From positions 73,428 through 137,427 of the forward strand of contig JBOGHW010000077.1 of assembly GCA_050744865.1 (NCBI GenBank): a stretch of DNA of 64,000 nt. Reading direction: 5' to 3'. The DNA is from JAKACA01 sp050744865 (GTDB lineage Bacteria > Actinomycetota > Acidimicrobiia > Acidimicrobiales > Bog-793). Both the position numbers and the translations under genes were made by a program. The notes under the pieces were generated by a model. The model had not been told where the DNA came from and ran no database searches. It saw only the letters and a list, made by a program, of their open reading frames with translations. This document shows positions 33,614 through 42,755 of the stretch, piece by piece (within the stretch, counting starts at the first letter, position 1; the number at the start of each line of letters is the position of its first letter).

Positions 33614-34474
33614 ATGACCGAGACAACTGACGCCGCCCGGCCGAACTACGGTGCCCGGGAGCGGCTGCAGCGGGCCATGCGCCGTGGTAAGTACCTCGTC
33701 GGCAGGGATCCCGCCCTGCTCCCAATCCTGCTCCGACTGACGCCTCTCGGCCTGAGTCGGAAGATTACCGGGAGCACGTCGCTGGTCGTAGAGGGCTTCC
33801 CACGCGGCGGCAACACCTTCATGGTCTTCGTGCTGCAAGACGCAGTCGACCACGCCTTGCGAATCAGCTCTCACTGCCACCTGCCCGCCCAGGTCAAGCA
33901 CGCTGTACATCTGGGCATACCGACAGTGCTCGTCGTCCGCGAGCCGGTCGAGCTGCTCGCCTCCTACCTTGTGTACGGACCTCATGCCACCGCCGCCGAG
34001 GTCCTCAAGGAGTACACGACCTATCACCGTCAGCTGGTGCCCTACCTCGAACAATTGCTCGTAGTCGACTTCGAGGAGATCACCACCGACATGTCGGCCG
34101 TGATCGCCCGCATCAACGAGCGATACCACCTGGGCATCCCCAACTGGGAGCACAGCCAGGACAACGTGCAGCGCATCTTCGCCGACATCGACGCCCACCA
34201 CGCCATGGTCCATCCCCGCCTCGAACACCACAGGGGCGTGCCCCACCCGTCCCACTTGAAGGACGAGGCGAAGGAGCAGTACCGCGCCGAGCTGCTCTCA
34301 CCCCACAACACCGCTCTGAGGGTAAGTGCCCAGCAGGCCTACGGCTACTTCAGCAGGGCCCGTACCGAGCGCCGGCACCGCCAAGCCGGCGAGCCGGATG
34401 CGGGCTTCTCGAGTCCTGTGCGCAGGCTGCGAAGCGGCCTAGGCGGAGGGTTCTCAGGTGTGGACGACGGCTGA
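33614..34474 (+). CDS. Sulfotransferase-like protein
   Basis: A 286-residue protein of the P-loop sulfotransferase superfamily. Residues 59-66 (EGFPRGGNTF) correspond to the 5'-phosphosulfate loop that binds PAPS, usually written YPKSGTT, with Arg and Gly-Gly here. VLVVREPVELLASYLVY near 112 corresponds to the 3'-phosphate-binding motif (Arg and the later Ser). A conserved HLKD-like basic segment is near the end. Such proteins transfer sulfate to sugars or lipids. AAAGGAGGGAC just before the ATG is the strongest ribosome site seen in the window. Its 3' end overlaps the convergent DMT gene by 21 bases. It is an unusual member of a glycan locus and may make a sulfated product. Confidence 0.75.
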   Translation: MTETTDAARPNYGARERLQRAMRRGKYLVGRDPALLPILLRLTPLGLSRKITGSTSLVVEGFPRGGNTFMVFVLQDAVDHALRISSHCHLPAQVKHAVHLGIPTVLVVREPVELLASYLVYGPHATAAEVLKEYTTYHRQLVPYLEQLLVVDFEEITTDMSAVIARINERYHLGIPNWEHSQDNVQRIFADIDAHHAMVHPRLEHHRGVPHPSHLKDEAKEQYRAELLSPHNTALRVSAQQAYGYFSRARTERRHRQAGEPDAGFSSPVRRLRSGLGGGFSGVDDG

Positions 34475-35461
34475 GCCGTCGGACGGCAACTCGTCGACCC
34501 GACGGTCGTGCCCGTGGTCGCTGCGTGCAGAATCGATGTGCTCGCCGATGCGGAAGTCCCGTGTCTCCACCATCTCCTTGCCAAGGGCGAGGGTGACCAG
34601 CCCGACGATGATCATCGCGAAGGCCAGCAACCTGAACACGAGCGGCGCGGCAGCGTCGGGCAAGGGCTCGTGGAATATGTAGCCACCCAGCACGATGAAG
34701 AACGCACTACCTGTCACGTTGTTGACTGGGACCAGGATCGAGGCGGCGCAGCGCTGCAGAGCTGTCTGGAACATGAGGAATCCAACGGCCGACAGGGCCA
34801 CCACGATGTAAACGGCGGGCGACGTCATGATGTGAGGAATGCCTGCGATCAGGCCGTGCTGCTGCACGATCGTCGATACTTCCTTCACGCCAAGGCCGGC
34901 CACGCCGTACAGAAGGCCTGACGACACGCCGAACAGCGGGGCCCGCAAGCGCGCTCGCCGCACGCTCGCCCCTTGCACCCTCTCGGCCGCAAGGAAGAAC
35001 CCCGTGCTGACGAGAAGGGCGGGTACTGCCACTGCAACCAGGGCACCGAAGCTCCCGGTAGTCGTGACCTTGTCGGTATGCCGGTCCACCGAAAGGCCAA
35101 GCAAGACGAGAGCCACCAGCACCATCGCCATTCCGGCGTACTCGTGTCGGCCAAGCCGATCTCCGAGCACGAAGTGGGAAAGGACCAGCAGGAGCACGAT
35201 CCCGCAGGCGGCGACGGCCTGCACGATGGAGATGGGGGCGTCGGTGAGCGCCAGGACCTGGGTCCCGGAGCCCAGAATGAGGAGGGCGAACCCGAGTATC
35301 CAAAGAGGCGCCCGGAACAGCGTCGTCGCCATCTCGACGGTTCGCCGGGCATGAAGCTCGGGCATGCGGCGAATGGCCAGCTTCTCCACCACCATGCCCG
35401 AGTTGTTGAAAACAGTCGACAGTACGGCCAAGGCCATTCCGGCGAGTAAAGCGAAAGTCAT
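34454..35461 (-). CDS. DMT/EamA-like membrane transporter
   Basis: A 335-residue protein with about ten membrane segments typical of the DMT superfamily: a first half with ILILGSGTQVLAL and SIVQAVAACGIVLLLVL, and a second half with GFFLAAERVQ and ILVPVNNVTGSAFFIVLGGYIFHEPLP. A C-terminal cytoplasmic tail of about 40 residues is polar (MVETRDFRIGEH). It is a relative of the gene at 59-973 (NIPA-like or EamA-like). The substrate is unknown; in this neighbourhood export of a lipid-linked or small sugar precursor is one possibility, without direct support. The start is ATG at 35461. Confidence 0.8.
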   Translation of the reverse strand: MTFALLAGMALAVLSTVFNNSGMVVEKLAIRRMPELHARRTVEMATTLFRAPLWILGFALLILGSGTQVLALTDAPISIVQAVAACGIVLLLVLSHFVLGDRLGRHEYAGMAMVLVALVLLGLSVDRHTDKVTTTGSFGALVAVAVPALLVSTGFFLAAERVQGASVRRARLRAPLFGVSSGLLYGVAGLGVKEVSTIVQQHGLIAGIPHIMTSPAVYIVVALSAVGFLMFQTALQRCAASILVPVNNVTGSAFFIVLGGYIFHEPLPDAAAPLVFRLLAFAMIIVGLVTLALGKEMVETRDFRIGEHIDSARSDHGHDRRVDELPSDGSAVVHT

Positions 35462-35526
35462 GCGACGGGTTCCTCCGCCGCCAAGTTAGACGCAGTAGGT
35501 CCATCGAAGGCAACTCTTGCCATGGA

Positions 35527-38500
35527 TCAAGTCGGGCTGCGAACTGTCCTGTTGCCCCGCTGCCTGCCTTTGCCCCATCGCGCAACTGGGGCTAGGACCG
35601 CCGCGATCGCCACGACTGCAAGGGCCTGGGCAGCTGGACTGAACGAGCCCGTTTGGGTCTCGGCCCCGAAGCCTGGGTTCCAAGCCGCCACGGCTGCCGC
35701 CGAGATCATGGCCACAGCTGCCACCCATGGCACGGCGAACGGCCACCGGCGCCGGATGACGGCCAGGACAGGCACAAGCAGAGCGAGGGGGCCGGCGACG
35801 AGGGCGACCGCGAGGGTGGCCAGCAGCAGGGTCACCCAACCCGCTACCGCTCGCTCGTTGCTGCCCACCGGGTCGAGGTCGTGGCGACGGCGGAGGAAGC
35901 CACCGACGCCGAAGAGCAGGAGGATCAACAGCAGCACCCCGAGAGCCCCCACGCCCAACCCGAGCAGGTAGCGACCCTCAGGCTTGAAGGTCATCTTGAT
36001 CAGGCCGCCCGCGCCCGCTGGCACCAGGAATCCCTGCTGCCAGCCGTCGAGGATTATCGGCGTGAGAGCCTTCCCGTCGAGAGAGGCAACCCAACCCTTG
36101 TCAAAGTTCTGGTGCAGCTCCACGTAGGAGGCCGCTCCACTCGCTATTCGGATCGTCCGGCTCTCGCTCGCCCACTTCAGTATCGACACGGACCGGATCG
36201 GTGACGGCGCCGCCACCGGGCCTTTAGGTTTCCCGCGCAAGGTCAGGGCCGACACCAGGAAGGGATCCGGTTCGTTGCCGGCGACCAGGTGGTGCGTGCC
36301 GGCCGCCAGGTCGAGGCTGAAGCCGCGTTTGCAGGATGAGATATTCAAAGGTGCCTCGTCGAGCAAGTCGTGGTATGTACCGTGGATGCTGATCGGCTGG
36401 GATTGCCCGTCGACGGTTATCGAGTCGCCGGCGCTGCAAGGCTCGTCGAACGACGCCTTTGTGCTGGGCTGAGGAATCTCGTAAGCGTCGTGGGCGCTGT
36501 AGGCAACTTTGAGCTGCTCAAAGTCGATCTCGGCCAAGCCGACGGGGGCCAGCGACTTCCTGCCCAAGCCGTTGATCACGTACCTGTCAGCGACGCTCGG
36601 GAAGCTGATCTGCACCCGATCTGTGTCAAGAGCCGGGAAGGTCAGTGTTGGAGCCTCCCCCGGCGGCACGTCGATCGTGCGGGTGCCCGCCGCGCTGGTC
36701 AGGCGCACTTGGGTCGGGTTGGCCACTCCGGCTGACTTGGGCGCCATGTAGAGCTGCAACGTCGTCAGCTTGACATCGCTGGCCCAGGACAGCGTGATGG
36801 TGGCATCGCGCCCGCCGGCTTCCCAGAAGTTCGGCGGCGCCTTCAACGTCTTGCCGATCCCCTCAAAGTCGAGGAGGTTCTGCGGTCGCACAGCCGGAAG
36901 GTTGTCGAACGTGGAAGACGCGCTTATGTGCATGCTCGACGACGGGCTGATGACCGAGTCGAGGGCGGCGCCGGCGACTGGCGTCGCTTGCCCTGACAGT
37001 TCCAGCTTGGTGCTGCTTTGCAGGCTGAACTGGCGTGCCATGACAGGCTCAGGCGCCGACCTCAAGATGGAAGTGGGGTTCACCTGCTGGGTCGCGAAGG
37101 AGAAGACACTCGAGTTCGCCCCGAACCCGACCGGCTCCTCCGGTGGTTTCAGATAATCCTGGATCGACAGGCCGGGGATGTCGATGGACCTGATCCCCGC
37201 GCAGGAGCCGCCCAGCTGCTGCCCGTCGACGGCCTCGAAGGTCACCCGCAACCAGTTGGCCTGCCCGGCTGGCACTCTCAGGCGCTGTGAGGTCGAAGTA
37301 GGGCTCACGTGGTCGACGACAGTGCCGCGATTGGTGCTTACGGCAAGCTCGGTCGGCACGGGACGCCCGGGCGCGTCGATGAGGTTGATCGTCGTCCCGG
37401 TGAGGTCTGTGGGATGGTCGAGATCGACCTCGACCCATTGGCCGTCCGAACCGTAGGGGCTTGCTGCCACCCAGCCGGTCGAGCTGTCATTGTCGAAGAC
37501 GTTCGCCGGGTTGTACTCGGGCAGTTCGAACTCGTAAGACCCGGACGAAGACGCCGTCACCGAAGCAGCACCTGTGAAGACGGCCACGGTCTCGTGCTGG
37601 ACCCCTGGGAAAGGCAGCATCTGGCTCGGCGGAGCGCGGCCGCCCGGAAAGCGAGCGGTAGGCACTTGTAGCTGGTGGGCCGTATATGTAAAGCCATAGT
37701 TGTCGTTGGGGAGCGCGAAGTTCGTCGGCGTGCGACGGAGCGTGTCGGTGACCAGCCACTCGGGACCGTCGTAGGGCCCCTTCAAGTCGCCGGCGAGCAC
37801 AGCACCTTCCTCCGGCCCGAGCAGACCGGCGTTAAGGAGTTGCTCCACCGCTTCGGGGCCGCCGCTGACCAGGGCCGTGTGGTCCTTGGGGTAGACGTTG
37901 ACGACCGAAGAAGGCAGCGGAGCCTCGAATATCTGGACAGGGTGGTACTTGACGACCGTCTCGCTCCGGTGGGGCTGAAGGGTCGGCCCGGACCCTGTCT
38001 CTGTGGCGATGAGCTTCCCCCAGCCAGGATTGACCAGCTTGAGGTGCTCGAGCGCAAGGAAAATGTGCACGGACTCGGGCGACGGGTCGTCCGACAACTG
38101 CCACTCGAGGTCGTTCTGCACAAGGACGTAGCGGATGCCGGCACGCGCCAGAGCCTCGTCGAAGCCGGACGAGTACGTCCCTGTCTCGATCGCTTCGTCG
38201 AGGCCGTCTAACATTCGCTCGCTGGCCGGGCCCCCGTAGGGCGTGACTTCGCGATCCACCCAGGGGGAGCTGGCAATGGACTCGAGCGGATTGTCGATGC
38301 TCCACCCCCAGTCGTACTGCCCGTGGGCGTCGGCCGGCAGCACCAGCACGGGAGACCGCGGTGAGTGCTCCTGGAGGTACTTGGCAGCCGCGTACCAGTA
38401 CCGCGGTATGTGGCCGAACGAGTTGCCCGGCACGCTGCGGCCGAGCAGGTACGGCGTCGACAGGCCGAGGAGGCAGGTCACGGCGACGAGCATCGTGGGA

Positions 38501-39744
38501 AGGCGCCAGCTGATCGACGGTCGCCGCTGCCAGGCGACCTCGAAGACATGAGCGGCCGCGAGCGCGACTGCCAATGTCACGACGGCCTCGAACTTGTAGA
38601 TGTTGCGGAACGGCACCAGCGGCCCGTTGAGCAACGGGGCGATGTGTCGCGTGAGCGGGCCACCGAGTGGGCCCCAGTAGCCCGCCGTCGTCGCCACCAC
38701 GCCGACGACAAACATGCTGAGGAGCCAGCGCCGTTCCGGTAACCGGCGCCGCGCCAACCCGTACAAGCCTGCAGCCGCTACGCAACCAGCAGAGCAGATG
38801 AGCGTCCAGGCGGTTGCGCAGACCCAGCCGGCCTGCTCCCAGGCCTCGCCGCCGACTCGCAGGTAGGACGTCCAATCGTTTGTGCCGAGCAAGGCCGTCG
38901 TGGCTGAGCTCGTAGAAGTCGTCGTAACCGCCTGTTCGACATATGGGAGCCAGTTGAACCCGTACTGCCCGAGGAACAGCAACGGGATCACCCACCAGAA
39001 CGTCGCCATGGCGACGCAGGCCACCCACCATCGGATGAGCGAGCTCCGGCGAGGTCCCTTCTCCCGCGTGAGGAGGAAGAGGGCGGCGGGGATGAGTGCG
39101 TCGAACGTATTGGCGGCGTTGGCGCCCCCCATAAAGAGCACGGCCAGGGCCGACAGGGCGGCCGCACGGACGGGCGACCCCCGCTGGGCACCCTTGACGA
39201 GGGGAAGGACCGCCCACGGTATGAGCATCTCGGGGCCGATCGAAGCTGTGTTCGGCCCGAGCAGAATGCTGAACACGGGCCACAGGGCGTAGGTGAAGCC
39301 TGCGACCAGTCGGGTCGGTCGCGAGCCCAGGCCGAGGGCCTCCGCCAGGCGAACTGCGCCCCAGAAGGCGGCCGTCAGGAAGGCAGCCATCCAGAGACGC
39401 TGCGTGAGCCATGCCGGGATACCCAGGTAGTGACCGACGATGAAGAAGGCGTCGGTCGGGAAGGCATAGCCCTGGTACTGGTTGCGGATCGTGCCGAACC
39501 AGGGAAGCGGGTCCCACAGGTTCCAGAGGTTCGTGAACAGTGCCACCGGGTTCGTCACGAGGTCGGTCTTCGTGTCGAACGCCATCTTGCCGAAGGACTC
39601 GATGACTACTGCAGCAACGCTGAGCAGGCCACCTACCAGCAGCCACCAGCGGCTGACGCGGCCCTCGCCGGAGCGGCCGGCAGCGTGCCTCCTCCGACTT
39701 GACCTCGTGGCTCTAGCGCCGGAGGTGGTGGCTGCGACCTCCAT
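35527..39744 (-). CDS. AftD-type arabinofuranosyltransferase homologue 1 (DUF3367)
   Basis: A 1405-residue membrane protein with the architecture of mycobacterial AftD (about 1400 residues). The N-terminal part has around ten membrane segments of a GT-C fold, including FDTKTDLVTNPVALF with the presumed catalytic Asp in the first outside loop, and NQYQGYAFPTDAFF. The long C-terminal extracytoplasmic region contains carbohydrate-binding-like modules; one is a discoidin/F5-8 type C domain (about 760-870, NVFDNDSSTGWVAASPYGSDGQWVEVDL). Further membrane segments close the protein. AftD adds alpha-1,3-linked arabinofuranose from decaprenyl-phosphoarabinose in arabinogalactan and lipoarabinomannan. 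Here the sugar and acceptor are unknown. The start is ATG at 39744. Confidence 0.9.
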   Translation of the reverse strand: MEVAATTSGARATRSSRRRHAAGRSGEGRVSRWWLLVGGLLSVAAVVIESFGKMAFDTKTDLVTNPVALFTNLWNLWDPLPWFGTIRNQYQGYAFPTDAFFIVGHYLGIPAWLTQRLWMAAFLTAAFWGAVRLAEALGLGSRPTRLVAGFTYALWPVFSILLGPNTASIGPEMLIPWAVLPLVKGAQRGSPVRAAALSALAVLFMGGANAANTFDALIPAALFLLTREKGPRRSSLIRWWVACVAMATFWWVIPLLFLGQYGFNWLPYVEQAVTTTSTSSATTALLGTNDWTSYLRVGGEAWEQAGWVCATAWTLICSAGCVAAAGLYGLARRRLPERRWLLSMFVVGVVATTAGYWGPLGGPLTRHIAPLLNGPLVPFRNIYKFEAVVTLAVALAAAHVFEVAWQRRPSISWRLPTMLVAVTCLLGLSTPYLLGRSVPGNSFGHIPRYWYAAAKYLQEHSPRSPVLVLPADAHGQYDWGWSIDNPLESIASSPWVDREVTPYGGPASERMLDGLDEAIETGTYSSGFDEALARAGIRYVLVQNDLEWQLSDDPSPESVHIFLALEHLKLVNPGWGKLIATETGSGPTLQPHRSETVVKYHPVQIFEAPLPSSVVNVYPKDHTALVSGGPEAVEQLLNAGLLGPEEGAVLAGDLKGPYDGPEWLVTDTLRRTPTNFALPNDNYGFTYTAHQLQVPTARFPGGRAPPSQMLPFPGVQHETVAVFTGAASVTASSSGSYEFELPEYNPANVFDNDSSTGWVAASPYGSDGQWVEVDLDHPTDLTGTTINLIDAPGRPVPTELAVSTNRGTVVDHVSPTSTSQRLRVPAGQANWLRVTFEAVDGQQLGGSCAGIRSIDIPGLSIQDYLKPPEEPVGFGANSSVFSFATQQVNPTSILRSAPEPVMARQFSLQSSTKLELSGQATPVAGAALDSVISPSSSMHISASSTFDNLPAVRPQNLLDFEGIGKTLKAPPNFWEAGGRDATITLSWASDVKLTTLQLYMAPKSAGVANPTQVRLTSAAGTRTIDVPPGEAPTLTFPALDTDRVQISFPSVADRYVINGLGRKSLAPVGLAEIDFEQLKVAYSAHDAYEIPQPSTKASFDEPCSAGDSITVDGQSQPISIHGTYHDLLDEAPLNISSCKRGFSLDLAAGTHHLVAGNEPDPFLVSALTLRGKPKGPVAAPSPIRSVSILKWASESRTIRIASGAASYVELHQNFDKGWVASLDGKALTPIILDGWQQGFLVPAGAGGLIKMTFKPEGRYLLGLGVGALGVLLLILLLFGVGGFLRRRHDLDPVGSNERAVAGWVTLLLATLAVALVAGPLALLVPVLAVIRRRWPFAVPWVAAVAMISAAAVAAWNPGFGAETQTGSFSPAAQALAVVAIAAVLAPVARWGKGRQRGNRTVRSPT

Positions 39745-39920
39745 CTATCGTGGCTCGAGGCGTGGCCACACGCGCTCGGACAGCGGCGCCGCTCGAATCA
39801 CTGTTTGGTATCCCTTCCTCGCAACCGTTGCTGTCTGGCGCCGCATCTAGGGACCCACCGATTCCCCGAGGTGTCAAGTATCGCACGCAGACGATGCCAA
39901 TCGGCGCCGCTACCTGGAGT

Positions 39921-42752
39921 TCAGACCCCCAGCATCGTCTGCAGGAACTGGCCGGTGAAGCTGTCGGAAGTCTTGGCGACGTTCTCGGGCGTTCCTTCGG
40001 CCACGATCCTCCCGCCGGCGTCTCCCCCTCCCGGCCCTAGGTCGACAATCCAGTCGGCCGACTTCACCACGTCGAGGTTGTGCTCGATGACGCACACCGT
40101 GTTGCCGGCGTCCACCAGTCTTTGCAGGACACCGAGCAGCTTGGAGACATCCTCGAAGTGGAGCCCCGTCGTAGGCTCGTCAAGGATGTAGAAGGTCCGC
40201 CCTGTCGAGCGCTTGGACAGCTCCGAGGCGAGCTTCACGCGTTGTGCCTCGCCGCCCGAAAGCGTCGGAGCAGGTTGGCCCAGCCGTACGTAGCCGAGGC
40301 CGACGTCGACGAGGGTCTGCATGTGCCGGGCGATCACGGGCTGGGCGGCGAACGCCTGTGCCGCCTCCTCGCAGGACAGCTCGAGCACCTCGGCGATGCT
40401 GCGCCCCTTCCAGGCGACCTCGAGGGTGTCGCGGTTGTATCGAGCGCCCTTGCATATCTCGCAGGGCACGTAGATGTCGGGCAGGAAGTGCATCTCGATC
40501 TTGATCGTGCCGTCGCCGGCACAGGCCTCACAGCGACCGCCGGAGACGTTGAACGAGAATCGGCCCGGCAGGTATCCCCGAAGCTTGGCCTCCGGCGTCT
40601 GGCTGAAGAGCCTCCGCATGTGGTCGAAGACGCCTGTGTAGGTTGCCGGGTTGGATCTCGGCGTGCGCCCGATCGGCGACTGGTCGATGTCGATGACCTT
40701 GTCGAGAGCTTCGGCACCCTCGATCACCTTGTGGCGCCCGGGCACGACCCGTGATCTGTAGATACGCTGCATGAGGGCCTTGAGCAGGATGTCGTTGACG
40801 AGGGTCGACTTGCCGGAACCGGACACGCCCGTCACTGCGACGAAGCACCCGAGCGGCAGCTCGACGTCGATCCCCTTCAAGTTGTGCTCCCGAGCCCCGC
40901 GGATCGTCAACCACCCCTTCGGCTCGCGGCGCATCGGCGGCGTGGCGATCTGGCGCACGCCTTTCAGGTACTGGCCGGTGATCGAGGCCTTGCACTTGAT
41001 CAAGTCTTCGACGGTCCCGGAGCTGACGATGGCGCCGCCGTGCTCGCCGGCTCCCGGCCCGATGTCGACGACGTGGTCGGCTATGCGGATCGTCTCCTCG
41101 TCGTGCTCGACTACGAGCACGGTGTTGCCCAGGTCGCGCAAGCGCAGCAGGGTCTCGATCAGCTTGCGGTTGTCACGCTGGTGGAGCCCTATCGAAGGCT
41201 CGTCCAGGACGTAGAGCACTCCGACCAGCCCGCTGCCGATCTGGCTGGCGAGCCGGATCCGCTGTGCCTCGCCGCCGGCCAGCGTGGCGGCGGAGCGATC
41301 GAGAGTGAGATAGTCGAGTCCGACGTCGACGAGGAACTGGAGGCGGGCACAGATCTCCTTGAGCACGCGGGCTGCGATCATCTCGTCCCGAGCGGAGAGC
41401 TTGAGGGAGACCAGCAGGTCGCGCGAGTGGCGGATGGCCAGACCGGCGATATCGGCGATGTTGCGATCGCCGACGGTGACTGCAAGTGACTCCGGCTTGA
41501 GGCGGCTCCCCTCGCACGTTGCACAGGGGACCTCTCGCATGTAGCCCTCCACCTGCTCGCGCTGGTAGTCCGAGTCCGCCTCGGCATGGCGCCGCTGCAG
41601 CCAGGGAACGACCCCTTCGAAGCTGGCGTCGTAGCTGCGCAGCGTCCCGTAGCGGTTCCTGTACTGCACGTGCACCTTCTTGGAGCCGGCGCCGTACAGG
41701 AGGATCTTCTGATTGGCCTTGGAGAGCTTCGACCACGGCTTGCGGATGTCGAACTTGAAGGTCTCGGCGACGGCTTGCAGCACGCGCGAGAAGTACTCGG
41801 TCCGCGAGCCGGCCCAAGGTGCGAGCGCGCCCAGCAGCACCGAGAGGTCGGGGTTCGGCACGACAAGCTCGGGGTCTACCTCGAACCGTGTGCCGAGCCC
41901 GTTGCAGACCGGGCAGGCCCCGTAAGGAGAGTTGAACGAGAAGCTCCGTGGCGCAAGCTCGTCGAGCGATATCCCGCAATGCGAGCAGGCGAGGTGCTGG
42001 GAGAACGTGAGCTGCTCCTCGGCCTCCCCTGAGTTGAGGAGGAGCTCCGCCATGCCCTCTCCCAGCCTGAGCGCAGTCTCGAGCGAGTCAGTCAGTCGGC
42101 GCTCGATGCCCTCCTTGGCCACCAGCCTGTCGACGATGACCTCGATGGTGTGCTGCTCGTAACGGGCAAGCTCGACCGAAGCCCTGTCGGCCAGCTCGAC
42201 GACCTCGCCGTCGACGCGGGCGCGGGCGTACCCCTGCTTGGAGAGGTCCTCGAGCAGGGTGGAGTACTCGCCCTTCCGTCCGCGCACGACAGGGGCGAGT
42301 ATCTGGAAGCGGGTGCCGGCCGGGAACTGCATCACCCGGTCGACGATCTGCTGAGGAGTCTGGCGCGTGACCAGGCGGCCGCAATTCGGGCAGTGCGGCT
42401 GCCCGATCCTGGCGAAGAGCAGCCGCAGGTAGTCGTAGATCTCTGTCACCGTGCCCACCGTCGAGCGGGGGTTGCGGGAAGCCGACTTCTGGTCGATCGA
42501 TATCGCCGGCGACAGCCCTTCGATGAAGTCGACGTCCGGCTTGTCCATCTGGCCGAGGAACTGCCTGGCATAGGAGGACAAAGACTCGACGTAGCGCCGC
42601 TGGCCTTCGGCGTAGATGGTGTCGAACGCCAGAGACGACTTCCCGGAGCCGGACAGACCGGTGAAGACGATCAGGCTGTCCCTTGGCAGCTCGACCGACA
42701 CGTTCCTCAAGTTGTGCTCGCGTGCCCCGCGAACAACGAGCAAATCGCGCAC
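39921..42752 (-). CDS. uvrA: UvrABC excinuclease subunit A
   Basis: A 943-residue ABC-type ATPase that finds DNA damage with UvrB. It has two ABC modules: first Walker A FTGLSGSGKSSLAFDTIY near 30, second TGVSGSGKSTLVND near 640. Zinc fingers are seen as HLACSHCGISL ... CPVCNG and CEACAGDGTIK ... CEICKG. Signature motifs LSGGEAQR/LAGGEAQR and Walker B DEPSIGLH/DEPTTGLH are present. GTG at 42752 lies three bases after the uvrB stop, so the two form an operon. The length and order are standard. Confidence 0.97.
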   Translation of the reverse strand: MRDLLVVRGAREHNLRNVSVELPRDSLIVFTGLSGSGKSSLAFDTIYAEGQRRYVESLSSYARQFLGQMDKPDVDFIEGLSPAISIDQKSASRNPRSTVGTVTEIYDYLRLLFARIGQPHCPNCGRLVTRQTPQQIVDRVMQFPAGTRFQILAPVVRGRKGEYSTLLEDLSKQGYARARVDGEVVELADRASVELARYEQHTIEVIVDRLVAKEGIERRLTDSLETALRLGEGMAELLLNSGEAEEQLTFSQHLACSHCGISLDELAPRSFSFNSPYGACPVCNGLGTRFEVDPELVVPNPDLSVLLGALAPWAGSRTEYFSRVLQAVAETFKFDIRKPWSKLSKANQKILLYGAGSKKVHVQYRNRYGTLRSYDASFEGVVPWLQRRHAEADSDYQREQVEGYMREVPCATCEGSRLKPESLAVTVGDRNIADIAGLAIRHSRDLLVSLKLSARDEMIAARVLKEICARLQFLVDVGLDYLTLDRSAATLAGGEAQRIRLASQIGSGLVGVLYVLDEPSIGLHQRDNRKLIETLLRLRDLGNTVLVVEHDEETIRIADHVVDIGPGAGEHGGAIVSSGTVEDLIKCKASITGQYLKGVRQIATPPMRREPKGWLTIRGAREHNLKGIDVELPLGCFVAVTGVSGSGKSTLVNDILLKALMQRIYRSRVVPGRHKVIEGAEALDKVIDIDQSPIGRTPRSNPATYTGVFDHMRRLFSQTPEAKLRGYLPGRFSFNVSGGRCEACAGDGTIKIEMHFLPDIYVPCEICKGARYNRDTLEVAWKGRSIAEVLELSCEEAAQAFAAQPVIARHMQTLVDVGLGYVRLGQPAPTLSGGEAQRVKLASELSKRSTGRTFYILDEPTTGLHFEDVSKLLGVLQRLVDAGNTVCVIEHNLDVVKSADWIVDLGPGGGDAGGRIVAEGTPENVAKTSDSFTGQFLQTMLGV

Positions 42753-42755
42753 CCG

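Noticed and set aside
39793..39808. SOS-box-like TCGAATCACTGTTTGG
   Set aside because: Matches only 9 of 12 fixed positions of the actinobacterial LexA consensus and lies upstream of the AftD homologue, not of uvrA or uvrB.
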